A program made the translations under genes and the position numbers. Under the pieces are notes generated by a model. That model was given only the letters and a program-made list of their open reading frames with translations, was not told the DNA's origin and did no database searches. From Firmicutes bacterium UBA1065 (GTDB lineage: Bacteria; Bacillota; Clostridia; Tissierellales; Sedimentibacteraceae), in the NCBI GenBank assembly GCA_002316225.1, contig DCDC01000094.1, forward strand, positions 1 to 16,098: 16,098 nucleotides of DNA, given 5' to 3'. This document shows positions 6,880 to 14,232 of the stretch, piece after piece. Position 1 is the first letter of the stretch. The number at the start of each line of letters is the position of its first letter.

Positions 6880-8055
6880 TTACAAATATATTTGGGCTAT
6901 TTTTTCCGACAGGATTTCATATGTGAATGGCTTTTCTATAATCATGACTCCTTTTTTCATAAGTTCTTCATATTCAGCCTCCTGGGCAAAGCCGGTTATA
7001 AAAATTACCACAGCTTCTTCATTTATGAGGGTAATTCTTTCAAAAAGTTCCTTGCCGCTCAGTTCAGGCATTATTATATCCACCACTGAAAAGGATATGT
7101 CCCTGTAATTCTTTTCATAGTATTTCAGTGCGTCAAGAGGAGAATTGAATTTAACCACATCATATCCCAAATCCTCCAGCATTTCAGCTTCAACATCCAA
7201 AACATTTACATCATCATCAACCAGCATGACGGTATTGTTCTTATCCTCGGTTATTTTTTTGTTATCTGGTACACAGTATTCCTTGTGTATGGGAATAAAT
7301 ATTTCAAACCTGGTCCCTAGACCGGGAGTGCTTGTAACATTCAAATAACCGCTGTGGGATTTGACCGTACCGAACACCACGGACAAGCCTAAGCCCGTTC
7401 CCTGCGATTTGGCTTTAGTAGAAAAATAGGGCTCAAATATCCTGTGGAGTATATTGCTATCAATTCCTGACCCGTTATCCTCCACGTATATTTGAATATA
7501 TTGGCCTGGCTTGATTTTTACATCGTGGCTTAAAGTCATCTCAGAATATATCACCGTATCCATGGTGCCAATTTTAATGGTACCGTTGTTTTTAATCGCA
7601 TCCTTGGAATTTAAAATTATGTTTACCAGCATGCTTTCAAGCTGGGATTCATCCCCCATTATAACTTCGTCATTGGCATCATAGCTGTATATCAGGTCGA
7701 TTTCCTTGCTGAGTATGAATTCCATCATTTTACAGGTGTTATCCATTATTTTCTTTAAGTTTACCGGCCGGTTGCTGCTGGATTTTTTCTTTGAAAACAT
7801 GAGAATTTTTTTGGTGAGCTCAGCTGCGCTTTGTGAAATATGTATAATCCTTTCGGCATAATCATATATCTTGTCCAGATCTTTTGTTTTCTTAATCATG
7901 GTGGCATTGCCTATTATACTCATAAGGTGATTATTGTAGTCATGAGCAATCCCGCCGGATAATTGACCTAAGGCAGCCATCTTTTCATTATATTTTTCGG
8001 TTATAATCTCCGATTCATCCCTGCAAACATCTTCATTTAACCCGTATTCCTTCAT
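6880..8055 (-). CDS. Cytosolic hybrid histidine kinase-receiver, orphan
   Basis: Two-component protein of 391 aa with a kinase and a fused receiver but no visible sensor. The dimerisation/phospho-acceptor box GGIAHDYNNHL puts the histidine at 38. The catalytic domain has the N box NIILNSKDAI (145-154), the G1 box EDNGSGID (192-199), the F box FEPYFSTK (207-214) and the G2 box GTGLGLS (219-225). A receiver at about 274-391 has the acidic triad DDD (280-282), the phospho-acceptor aspartate at 326 (VVDIIMP), a threonine at 354 and a lysine at 375 (EKPF). There are no membrane segments and only about 25 residues before the H-box region, so any input is through a partner or the receiver itself. 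ATG at 8055 follows GGAG with 7-base spacing. No response regulator gene lies nearby; partner and signal are unknown. Confidence 0.9.
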   Translation of the reverse strand: MKEYGLNEDVCRDESEIITEKYNEKMAALGQLSGGIAHDYNNHLMSIIGNATMIKKTKDLDKIYDYAERIIHISQSAAELTKKILMFSKKKSSSNRPVNLKKIMDNTCKMMEFILSKEIDLIYSYDANDEVIMGDESQLESMLVNIILNSKDAIKNNGTIKIGTMDTVIYSEMTLSHDVKIKPGQYIQIYVEDNGSGIDSNILHRIFEPYFSTKAKSQGTGLGLSVVFGTVKSHSGYLNVTSTPGLGTRFEIFIPIHKEYCVPDNKKITEDKNNTVMLVDDDVNVLDVEAEMLEDLGYDVVKFNSPLDALKYYEKNYRDISFSVVDIIMPELSGKELFERITLINEEAVVIFITGFAQEAEYEELMKKGVMIIEKPFTYEILSEKIAQIYL

Positions 8056-8146
8056 TATCTTACTCCTTACCCCTTTAATTGTAGTAGATAATATATACCC
8101 AGATTTCTAAATTTTTTGTTGAATAATGTCGAAAGATAAAATTAAA

Positions 8147-8190
8147 CAAAAAAAAGCAACATCCGACGTCGCGAAGATCGTCAAATGTTG
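8147..8190 (-). terminator. Strong intrinsic terminator after tRNA-Lys
   Basis: Minus-strand CAACATTTGACG (8179-8190) pairs with CGTCGGATGTTG (8157-8168) over 12 bp with two G-U pairs and a 10-base loop, followed by C and eight T. It isolates the tRNA from the kinase gene downstream. Confidence 0.88.
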
Positions 8191-8197
8191 TTTATAA

Positions 8198-8273
8198 TGG
8201 TGATCCATCGGCGATTCGAACGCCGGACACCTTGATTAAAAGTCAAGTGCTCTGCCTGCTGAGCTAATGGATC
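8198..8273 (-). tRNA. tRNA-Lys(TTT)
   Basis: A complete 76-base cloverleaf on the minus strand. The acceptor stem pairs GATCCAT with ATGGATC, the D arm is GCTC...GAGC, and the anticodon stem CTTGA/TCAAG encloses CTTTTAA with anticodon TTT. The T arm has GTTCGAATC, and the discriminator A is followed by an encoded CCA. Single-gene unit with its own promoter and terminator. Confidence 0.97.
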
Positions 8274-8292
8274 AATAAGCATTAACTTTTAC

Positions 8293-8321
8293 ATAATAAT
8301 GTTTATGTTGTTTTTTGTCAA
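8293..8321 (-). promoter_or_regulatory. Promoter of tRNA-Lys
   Basis: Minus-strand TTGACA (8316-8321), a 17-base spacer and TATTAT (8293-8298), about 20 bases before the tRNA 5' end. Confidence 0.85.
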
Positions 8322-8384
8322 CACCTTTTTATATTTTTTATATATGTGATAGGATTTCCTGAATTAATTGAAAATATGATATCG

Positions 8385-8413
8385 TTGACTTATATTTTGT
8401 GAAATGTTAAAAT
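8385..8413 (+). promoter_or_regulatory. Promoter of the aminotransferase gene
   Basis: TTGACT (8385-8390), a 17-base spacer and TAAAAT (8408-8413), 24 bases before the ATG at 8438. It is divergent from the tRNA-Lys promoter. Confidence 0.75.
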
Positions 8414-8437
8414 TAAAGAAAAAAACGAGGTGATGTC

Positions 8438-9682
8438 ATGGCATTTAACATGGTTGCAGGGCATGCAAGGTGGCCGAAAGTAAACGATGCAATTTTTGGA
8501 CTGGCAGCAAAAGCAAAAGAGGCAGTAGAGAAGTACGGGAAAGAAAATGTAATTGATTCAACCCTTGGAGCCTTAGTTGATGACAACGGAGACCTGATTT
8601 GCCTTAATACTGTATACCAGGAATTAAAATCATTGCCTAATGCAGCTATTGCAGCATATGCTCAGGTAGCAGGCCAGCCTGATTTTTTGGAAACAGTCCC
8701 CCAAATATGTTTCGGTAAATACAGACCGGATGCTTATATCCGGGCAGTGGCTACTCCGGGAGGTACAGGATCTGTAAGACATGCAATATATAATTACACG
8801 GAGCCGGGAGATTCCATCCTGATAAGCGACTGGTTCTGGAGTCCCTATGTGACCATATCCGAAGAATACGGCAGGAAGGCAACCACTTTTGAGTTGTTCA
8901 ATGACAAAAATGAATTCAATCTAGCATCCTTCAAGGAAAAATTTGAAGAATTGCTGAACAGGCAAAAGAGACTGGTTACCATATTGAATACACCTGCCAA
9001 CAATCCCACGGGATACAGCCTTTCCGATGAAGAATGGGATGAAGTTTTAAATATTGCTAAAGAAAATGCAGAGGACCCGGAAAAGAGAATCATAATAGTC
9101 GTTGACTGCGCTTACATAGATTATGCCGGCATAGGTGATGAAAGAAGAAAATTTTTTGCCAAATTCTCAGGCCTGCCGAAAAATATATTAATCATTGTAG
9201 CATTCAGCATGTCAAAGGGATACACAATGTATGGCATGCGGTCGGGTGCAGCAATCGGCATATCATCAGATGAGGAAATAGCAGAAGAATTTTTCTACTC
9301 ATGCTTGCATTCAAACAGGGCAAACTGGTCCAACGGTACAAGGGCAGCCATGGAAATAATGACCCGAATAGCAAAGGATCCTGAGAAAACAAAGGCATAT
9401 GAAGCGGAAGTCAATGAAACAAAGATGATGCTGAGAAGACGAGCCGATGCTTTTGTTAAAGCAGCCCAGGAAGTCGGATTGGAAATTTTGCCTTACAGGG
9501 ACGGTTTCTTTGTAAGCATACCATGCAAGGATGCCAAGAAGGCCTCTGATGAGTTAATAAAGGAAAATATGTTTGTCGTTGCTCTAAAGAAGGGGCTGAG
9601 GTTTGCAGTTTGTGGTGTTTCGGAAGAAAAATGCAGAATAGCTCCTGCCATAATTAAGAGTGTTTTGGACAGAATGGAATAA
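8438..9682 (+). CDS. PLP-dependent class I/II aminotransferase (aspartate/aromatic type)
   Basis: Fold-type I aminotransferase of 414 aa that should move an amino group between an amino acid and a 2-oxo acid. Visible cofactor residues are GGTGS (108-112) for PLP phosphate contact, NTPANNPTG with the key asparagine at 189, the D-x-x-Y pair at 223 and 226, the Schiff-base lysine at 260 in SMSKGY, and the phosphate-binding arginine at 268 (MRSG). GLRFAVCG near the C terminus holds a likely substrate-carboxylate arginine. The overall pattern is closest to aspartate/aromatic aminotransferases, but the substrate cannot be set from sequence. The start is supported by GAGGTGAT 3 bases before the ATG. 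It is monocistronic, with its own promoter and a hairpin after the stop. Its neighbours give no pathway clue. Confidence 0.88.
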   Translation: MAFNMVAGHARWPKVNDAIFGLAAKAKEAVEKYGKENVIDSTLGALVDDNGDLICLNTVYQELKSLPNAAIAAYAQVAGQPDFLETVPQICFGKYRPDAYIRAVATPGGTGSVRHAIYNYTEPGDSILISDWFWSPYVTISEEYGRKATTFELFNDKNEFNLASFKEKFEELLNRQKRLVTILNTPANNPTGYSLSDEEWDEVLNIAKENAEDPEKRIIIVVDCAYIDYAGIGDERRKFFAKFSGLPKNILIIVAFSMSKGYTMYGMRSGAAIGISSDEEIAEEFFYSCLHSNRANWSNGTRAAMEIMTRIAKDPEKTKAYEAEVNETKMMLRRRADAFVKAAQEVGLEILPYRDGFFVSIPCKDAKKASDELIKENMFVVALKKGLRFAVCGVSEEKCRIAPAIIKSVLDRME

Positions 9683-9690
9683 AGGTAAGA

Positions 9691-9727
9691 AAAGGGACAC
9701 AGTTTTGATGTGTCCCCTTTAATTTTT
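9691..9727. terminator. Bidirectional terminator / GGGACACA palindrome
   Basis: GGGACACA (9694-9701) and TGTGTCCC (9709-9716) form a perfect 8-bp stem around a 7-base loop, with A-rich and T-rich flanks. It lies between the convergent aminotransferase and MATE genes, and the MATE stop codon overlaps its right edge. The sequence resembles the other GGGAC-ended palindromes in the window. Confidence 0.8.
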
Positions 9728-11080
9728 CAGTAATTTTTTTGATTTTGTCTTCCATTTGCCCGATATATAGTAGCCTCCCGTTATAGCCAATCCTATAATC
9801 CATCCTGCCGGATAGCTGTAAAACAAGTATTCCTTGCCCATATTTGCAGCTATGTAATAGGCAGATGGAATTCTTCCCAGCCAAATGGACGCCAGGGAGC
9901 TGATCATGGGTATAACCGACTCTCCTGCTCCTCTTTCCACTGCATTTAAAATAAATATTGCAGCAAGTAAAATATAAAAAGGCATTACATTATTTAAATA
10001 TATCATTCCGGAATCAATTACCCCGGGCTCTGAATTAAAGAGTCTCAGCATAAAGGGTCCAAGGGGTATTATTAATAAAGCCAGGATACAGACTATTGTA
10101 GACATTGTTGCCCCGGCAAGAGTACCCTTATGTACTCTGTCCAGTCTTCCCGCCCCTATATTCTGTCCCGTGTATGTGGTTACAGCGTTGGAAATGCTTT
10201 GAATAGGCATGAATGCAAAGGTGTCTATCTTATTTGCCGCATTGAAGCCTGCCATATAATCTGCTCCGTACCCGTTTACCAATGACTGCATGCCCATGCT
10301 TCCTATAGAAAACAAGGACATTTGTATTCCCGCTGGCAGGCCTAACTTAAGTATTTTTTTGAAAATCCCCTTGTTGAAATAAAACTTGCTTATCTGGAAT
10401 TTCAAAACATCATATTTCTTTTTCATGTAGATAATTCCGAAAATCCAAGAAAACATTTGAGCTATTACTGTCGCAATCGCAACACCGGGCACATCCCAGT
10501 GGAATACCACGACGAACAATAAGTCCAGGACTATGTTCATGACTGTTGCAATGATAAGAAACAAGAGGGATGACTTGCTGTCTCCAAAGCCCTGCAATAT
10601 TCCCGCATTGACGTTAAAACCAATACTGCCGATCATTCCTGCAAATATTATCAGCATATATTGCTTTGCCATGGGAAGTACATCCGGCGGAGTATTCATT
10701 AAAAGAAGTATGGACTCGCAAAAAATCATGCCTATAATTGATATGGGAATTGAACTTAAAAGCATTGCAGTGTAAATTGTCTGTGAAGCATTCCTCACAT
10801 TGTCGTATTCCCCGGCACCTATATATTGAGAAATAAGTATTGTTGCCCCCATACCCAGGCCGATGAACATTGAAGACATTAAAAATATTACGGGAAAACC
10901 CGTACCAACAGCCGCCAGTGCAACTTTCCCCACGTAGTTACCAACTACAATGCTGTCAACCATATTGTAAAATTGCTGAAAAATATTGCCTATGAACATG
11001 GGAAAGGCAAAAGCAAGTAAGAGTTTAAAAGGACTGCCTTCAGTCATTGCATTTATATTATTTCCGTTATTACCTTTCAA
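9719..11080 (-). CDS. MATE-family multidrug/cation antiporter
   Basis: Integral membrane exporter of 453 aa, the usual MATE length. About 12 hydrophobic segments are visible, arranged as two repeats. The first repeat opens with KLLLAFAFPMFIGNIFQQ and the typical YNMVDSIVVGNYVG segment (about 42-55), and the second opens near LKLGLPAGIQ. Family members use Na+ or H+ gradients to export drugs or other organic cations; the substrate here is unknown. The start codon is TTG at 11078-11080. It is supported by AAAGGAGG 9 bases upstream, whereas the first internal ATG has no such site. A promoter candidate lies just after the argG terminator, so the gene is probably transcribed alone. Confidence 0.9.
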   Translation of the reverse strand: MKGNNGNNINAMTEGSPFKLLLAFAFPMFIGNIFQQFYNMVDSIVVGNYVGKVALAAVGTGFPVIFLMSSMFIGLGMGATILISQYIGAGEYDNVRNASQTIYTAMLLSSIPISIIGMIFCESILLLMNTPPDVLPMAKQYMLIIFAGMIGSIGFNVNAGILQGFGDSKSSLLFLIIATVMNIVLDLLFVVVFHWDVPGVAIATVIAQMFSWIFGIIYMKKKYDVLKFQISKFYFNKGIFKKILKLGLPAGIQMSLFSIGSMGMQSLVNGYGADYMAGFNAANKIDTFAFMPIQSISNAVTTYTGQNIGAGRLDRVHKGTLAGATMSTIVCILALLIIPLGPFMLRLFNSEPGVIDSGMIYLNNVMPFYILLAAIFILNAVERGAGESVIPMISSLASIWLGRIPSAYYIAANMGKEYLFYSYPAGWIIGLAITGGYYISGKWKTKSKKLLKN

Positions 11081-11111
11081 AATTGTTATCCTCCTTTAGC
11101 CAAGCTTTAAT

Positions 11112-11139
11112 AGTATACCATAAAGTAATATAAATGCAA
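11112..11139 (-). promoter_or_regulatory. Promoter candidate of the MATE gene
   Basis: Minus-strand TTGCAT (11134-11139), a 16-base spacer and TATACT (11112-11117), about 32 bases before the TTG start. The -35 region adjoins the T-tract of the argG terminator. Confidence 0.55.
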
Positions 11140-11166
11140 AAGGGAATTTTTCCATGAAAAATTCCC
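11136..11166 (-). terminator. Intrinsic terminator after argG
   Basis: Minus-strand GGGAATTTTTC and GAAAAATTCCC form a perfect 11-bp stem with a 3-base loop, followed by TTTTGCATTT. It lies about 25 bases after the argG stop. Confidence 0.82.
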
Positions 11167-11191
11167 TCAAATACTGAAGACTCGCAAAACT

Positions 11192-12427
11192 TTACATAGC
11201 TCCGCTTGATTTATGTTTTTGGTTCATTTTGTTGTATGCCTTGATTTTGTAAGGCAGGCTGAACAAATGTATGAATCCCGTGGCATCATTGTGGTCATAA
11301 AGGTCTCCTGTTGAGAATGATGAAACAGATTCATTATACAAGGCATTTTCGGATGTCATTCCCGCAAACTTAATTGTTCCCTTGTAGAGTTTCAGCTTAA
11401 CTTTGCCGGATACTTTGTCCTGGGTTGAATCTATGAATGCATCAAGAGCCTTCTTAAAATCGCTGTACCACATGCCGTCATATATAAGGTCTGCATATTT
11501 TTGTGCCACCATATTCTTGAAGTGGGCTTCTTCTTTTTCCAGCACAAGGCTTTCAAGATACTTATGAGCTTCCATGAGTATGGTTCCGCCGGGTGTTTCG
11601 TATATACCCCTTGATTTCATCCCAACCAGCCTGTTTTCCAGTAAATCCAATATACCGATACCATGGGTTCCGCCGATTTTATTCAAGGCCTTCAGCATAT
11701 TTTCCCCGTTTAATTTCTTGTTGTTCAATTTAACGGGTATTCCTTTTTCAAATTCAATTTCAACATATTCAGCCAAATCCGGAGCCTTCTCAACCGGGTT
11801 GGTCATTAAAAGCAATTCATCAAAATCAGGTTCCTTGGAAGGGTCTTCAAGCATCCCGCCTTCATGGCTCACATGCAGAAGATTCTGGTCCCTGGAATAT
11901 ATTTTTTCTTTTGATATTCCTTTTAAATCAACATTTTTTGCCTGGGCATAGTCAATTGCTTCTTCCCTTGATTTTATATTCCAAATACGCCAGGGGGCAA
12001 TTATTTGAATAGTGGGGTCCAATGCCGCTATGGCTGTTTCTATACGCACCTGGTCATTTCCTTTTCCCGTACACCCGTGAGCAATATATTTTGCTCCTTC
12101 CTTATGGGCTACTTCGACAAGTTTTTTGGCAATCAAGGGTCGTGCAAAAGCCGTCCCTAAAAGATATTTGCCTTCATAAGCAGCATTTGCCTTAATTCCC
12201 CTGTACACATATTCTTCAACAAATTCATTCACTGCATTTTCGATATAGACCTTGGCGGCTCCAGAAGATAAGGCCTTATTCTTAATAAATTCCATGTCGT
12301 CTTCCTGGCCTATATTTACGCAGCAGGCTATAATCTCTAAGTCATTGTAGTTTTCTTTTAGCCATGGGATTATAATGGATGTATCCAATCCTCCCGAATA
12401 AGCTAATACAACTTTTTCTTTTCCCAT
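11192..12427 (-). CDS. argG: Argininosuccinate synthase
   Basis: Joins citrulline and aspartate, using ATP, to make argininosuccinate in the penultimate step of arginine synthesis; cytosolic. The 411-aa length is usual. The ATP-pyrophosphatase loop AYSGGLDTS runs from 9 to 17, and the family signature HGCTGKGNDQVR lies at 117-128. Other conserved ArgG stretches include the CVNIGQ segment (36-41) and GTAFARPLIAKK (91-102). The ATG follows GGAGG with 8-base spacing. argH does not follow, and a terminator closes the unit, so argG stands alone. Control is strongly suggested by the upstream T-box leader with an AGA specifier: expression should rise when tRNA-Arg is uncharged. Confidence 0.97.
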   Translation of the reverse strand: MGKEKVVLAYSGGLDTSIIIPWLKENYNDLEIIACCVNIGQEDDMEFIKNKALSSGAAKVYIENAVNEFVEEYVYRGIKANAAYEGKYLLGTAFARPLIAKKLVEVAHKEGAKYIAHGCTGKGNDQVRIETAIAALDPTIQIIAPWRIWNIKSREEAIDYAQAKNVDLKGISKEKIYSRDQNLLHVSHEGGMLEDPSKEPDFDELLLMTNPVEKAPDLAEYVEIEFEKGIPVKLNNKKLNGENMLKALNKIGGTHGIGILDLLENRLVGMKSRGIYETPGGTILMEAHKYLESLVLEKEEAHFKNMVAQKYADLIYDGMWYSDFKKALDAFIDSTQDKVSGKVKLKLYKGTIKFAGMTSENALYNESVSSFSTGDLYDHNDATGFIHLFSLPYKIKAYNKMNQKHKSSGAM

Positions 12428-12503
12428 TTTCCATTCCTCCGAATTTAATAGATTTGATAAATGATTGAAATGTATATTTATGAGTGCATGAATATTCTTA
12501 AAA

Positions 12504-12520
12504 TTTGCTTTTGAAGCAAA
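12504..12520 (-). other. Small hairpin just after the T-box terminator
   Basis: Minus-strand TTTGCTT and AAGCAAA form a 7-bp stem with a 3-base loop. It overlaps the end of the terminator T-tract at the start of the argG 5' untranslated segment. It could protect the 5' end of cleaved mRNA, but that is a guess. Confidence 0.35.
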
Positions 12521-12545
12521 AAAAAACTGCCTGTAAAGAGGCAGT
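12517..12545 (-). terminator. T-box regulatory terminator of argG
   Basis: Minus-strand ACTGCCT and AGGCAGT form a 7-bp stem with a 6-base loop, followed by eight to nine T. It lies directly after the T-box sequence, as expected for the terminator that competes with the antiterminator. Confidence 0.9.
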
Positions 12546-12761
12546 GTTAATACCGCGGTACCACTCTTTTATAAAGCAGCTGCTTCGCTCTTTCATGATA
12601 ACGGTCTTTAACCGTATTCTCATACTACTACTTCCGAGAATCTTTTCATGGACTCTTTTCGATTAAGCCAGGCTGCCGGACTCGCACTCTAAACCGGCTC
12701 GCTGAAGCTTCACTTAATGTACTCTTCCAATCATCAAATTATACATATCCAACCATTTTTA
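12517..12761 (-). promoter_or_regulatory. T-box riboswitch, arginine (AGA specifier), controlling argG
   Basis: The minus strand carries the T-box core GAGTGGTACCGCG (12554-12566). Its TGGT bulge suits the NCCA end of an uncharged tRNA whose discriminator is A. A terminator follows directly. Upstream is a Stem I-like region: AGTA, helix ATTAAG/CTTAAT, an AGCGAGCCGG...CCGGC distal hairpin with GAGTGCGAG in its loop, then CGAAAAGAG. Taking GAA (12660-12658) as the 3' half of the loop-E motif, the specifier after one base is AGA (12656-12654), an arginine codon that fits argG. A second helix, ACGGT/ACCGT, lies between Stem I and the T-box. The T-box identity is secure; the exact specifier is a manual reading. 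Confidence 0.92.
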
Positions 12762-12767
12762 AAAAAG

Positions 12768-12796
12768 ATTATATGTCGGTCATTGTATTTTGTCAA
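12768..12796 (-). promoter_or_regulatory. Consensus promoter of the argG T-box transcript
   Basis: Minus-strand TTGACA (12791-12796) and TATAAT (12768-12773) are both perfect and separated by 17 bases. This strong promoter fits control by attenuation. Between it and cotJA (12797-12965) the sequence is very AT-rich and I see no gene. Confidence 0.92.
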
Positions 12797-12965
12797 CATA
12801 TTTTTTTATTTTTTTTCGAAAATTATTATTTTTATTCTTAGCTTTATTATTTTGAAAGGATTGATTTCATTTGACAATAAAAGATGTATCTGCGAAAACT
12901 ATAAAATTGCGTCACTTTTTGTCTAATTATGAATAATATGAAATAACTATATTCATAGGAAAGGA

Positions 12966-13169
12966 ATGAAGAATTTGAACAAAGAGGACAGCAAAAAATA
13001 TATACCCATGGTACCCTATATGCCCGAAAACCCAAGAGTTGGATACGGGTATGTACCATATCAAATAAATCCCCGTTATTTTAACAATATAAATGAAGCA
13101 TTCATCCAAGGTACCGTATTTCCGGATTTAGTTACTCCATATTTAGAATATCTTCAAAGAGGGGTGTAA
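12966..13169 (+). CDS. cotJA: Spore coat protein CotJA
   Basis: Small protein of 67 aa, tyrosine- and proline-rich (YIPMVPYMPENPRVGYGYVPYQ at about 12-33, given here in part as YIPMVPYMP and GYGYVPYQ). CotJA proteins associate with the endospore coat or inner spore layers and need CotJC for assembly in Bacillus. The start ATG follows GGAAAGGA. It is the first gene of a tight operon: cotJB begins 2 bases after its stop, and the cotJB ribosome binding site lies inside its last codons. In Bacillus the operon is under the mother-cell sigma-E; I could not identify a convincing sigma-E promoter here. Family assignment rests on the size, composition and the cotJB-cotJC neighbours. Confidence 0.88.
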   Translation: MKNLNKEDSKKYIPMVPYMPENPRVGYGYVPYQINPRYFNNINEAFIQGTVFPDLVTPYLEYLQRGV

Positions 13170-13171
13170 TT

Positions 13172-13450
13172 ATGGTTAGTTATAACAGAACAGCTCAAGA
13201 AGCACTTCGTCAGCAGCATGAAATGTTGCTGGAAGTACAAAAACTTCAATTTGCGGCTTTAGATACCGCATTATATTTAGATACCCATCCCAATGACCCG
13301 GTTGCCTTGTACAGGCATAAAATGTACACCGACAGGTTAAAAACGGTAAAGGAAGCCTATGAAATGCAATTCGGACCAATGACCATATTCGGTCAGGAAG
13401 TCGGAGACTACTGGCGTTACGTTAACAGTCCCTGGCCTTGGGAAATGTAA
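13172..13450 (+). CDS. cotJB: Spore coat protein CotJB
   Basis: Protein of 92 aa, close to the normal CotJB length. The N-terminal half is helical and charged, with QEALRQQHEMLLEVQKLQFA (9-28) and the conserved-looking ALDTALYLDTHP (29-40). The C terminus is aromatic, with FGP, GDYWRYV and PWPWEM. The role is structural, in the spore coat; the mechanism is not known from sequence. It is translated from AGAGGGGTG within the end of cotJA, which suggests coupled translation, and is followed 30 bases later by cotJC. Confidence 0.92.
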   Translation: MVSYNRTAQEALRQQHEMLLEVQKLQFAALDTALYLDTHPNDPVALYRHKMYTDRLKTVKEAYEMQFGPMTIFGQEVGDYWRYVNSPWPWEM

Positions 13451-13480
13451 AAAGTTTGGATAGAAAGGAATGATAGCTAT

Positions 13481-14053
13481 ATGTTCATGTATGAAAAAAA
13501 ATTGCAGTATCCTGTGAGAGTGACTAAAAAAGACGTAAGAATGGCTAAGGCTGTTTTAAACCAATACGGGGGGCCTGACGGCGAATTAAGTGCAAGCATG
13601 AATTATCTGACACAAAGGTTCAGCATGCCTCTGAATGAGACAAAAGCCATACTGACTGACATCGGGACAGAGGAACTTGGGCACATGGAAATGGTTGCCA
13701 CCTTATTTAAAAAATTAATCAAGGGAGCGACCAAGGAGGAATTGATTGCAGCAGGTATGGGAGGATATTTTGCTGACCATGAAACATGCCCCTTCTTAGT
13801 CGATGCAGAAGGCGAACATTGGGATTCAAAATATACACAGGCGAAAGGAGATCCTATAGCAGATTTATATAACGACATGGCTGCCGAGCAAAAAGCAAGG
13901 GCAACCTACGAAAACTTAATCCTATTAACCGACGACCCTCTTGTTAAAGATACCTTAAGATGGCTGAGGGAGCGGGAAATAATTCACTTCCAAAGATTCG
14001 GAGAAGGATTAAGGTTAGTTGAGGAATATACCAACAGCAAGAGATATTATTAG
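13481..14053 (+). CDS. cotJC: Spore coat protein CotJC, manganese catalase family
   Basis: Ferritin-like four-helix protein of 190 aa related to dimanganese catalases, located in the spore. Candidate metal ligands occur in the expected order: Glu35 (GELSASMNY), Glu65 and His68 (EELGHMEM), Glu136 (AAEQKAR), and Glu166 and His169 (REREIIHFQ). The set looks complete, so catalase-like activity is possible. It is shorter than classical manganese catalases, as usual for CotJC. The ATG follows AAAGGA, and MFMYEKKLQYPV fits the family start. Last gene of cotJABC, followed by a long palindrome. In Bacillus it interacts with CotJA; that partner is present here. Confidence 0.95.
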   Translation: MFMYEKKLQYPVRVTKKDVRMAKAVLNQYGGPDGELSASMNYLTQRFSMPLNETKAILTDIGTEELGHMEMVATLFKKLIKGATKEELIAAGMGGYFADHETCPFLVDAEGEHWDSKYTQAKGDPIADLYNDMAAEQKARATYENLILLTDDPLVKDTLRWLREREIIHFQRFGEGLRLVEEYTNSKRYY

Positions 14054-14065
14054 TTGATATAAACA

Positions 14066-14116
14066 AAGGGACAGTTCTTTTTGTTATATTTTTGGTAACA
14101 AATAGAACCGTCCCTT
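14066..14116. repeat. 51-bp near-perfect palindrome between cotJC and tRNA-Ser
   Basis: Left arm 14066-14086 and right arm 14096-14116 pair at 19 of 21 positions, with mismatches at 73/109 and 79/103 (last digits). The ends are AAGGGAC and GTCCCTT. It separates convergent units and probably terminates tRNA-Ser transcription; the minus strand ends in CCCTTTGTTTAT. On the plus strand it is followed by TTAAAATTT, a weak tail. The GGGAC ends and a GTTCT/AGAAC block suggest a dispersed REP-like element rather than a plain terminator. Confidence 0.75.
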
Positions 14117-14124
14117 AAAATTTA

Positions 14125-14210
14125 CGGAAACGGTGGGATTCGAACCCACGTGCCCCGAAAGGCAACCGCATTTCGAGTGCGGCTCGTTACAACCACTTCG
14201 ATACGTTTCC
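14125..14210 (-). tRNA. tRNA-Ser(CGA)
   Basis: A complete class II tRNA of 86 bases on the minus strand. The acceptor stem pairs GGAAACG with CGTTTCC. The anticodon stem CCGCA/TGCGG encloses CTCGAAA with anticodon CGA, which reads UCG. A long variable arm (GCCTTTCGGGGC region) and GTTCGAATC in the T loop are present. The discriminator is G. Unlike the tRNA-Lys, no CCA is encoded. Confidence 0.96.
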
Positions 14211-14232
14211 AGGCTGTTTTACCAGCTTTAAT

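Noticed and set aside
8127..8133. TGTCGAA upstream of the hybrid kinase, matching a Spo0A box (TGNCGAA)
   Set aside because: Only six fixed bases; several chance matches are expected in 16 kb over both strands. No other support for Spo0A control was seen.
12871..12903. TTGACA followed by TATAAA upstream of cotJA
   Set aside because: The spacer is about 23 bases, too long for a housekeeping promoter.
12847..13109. Minus-strand frames over the start of cotJA
   Set aside because: They overlap a recognised coat gene and the AT-rich leader, have no ribosome binding site, and read as hydrophobic low-complexity sequence.
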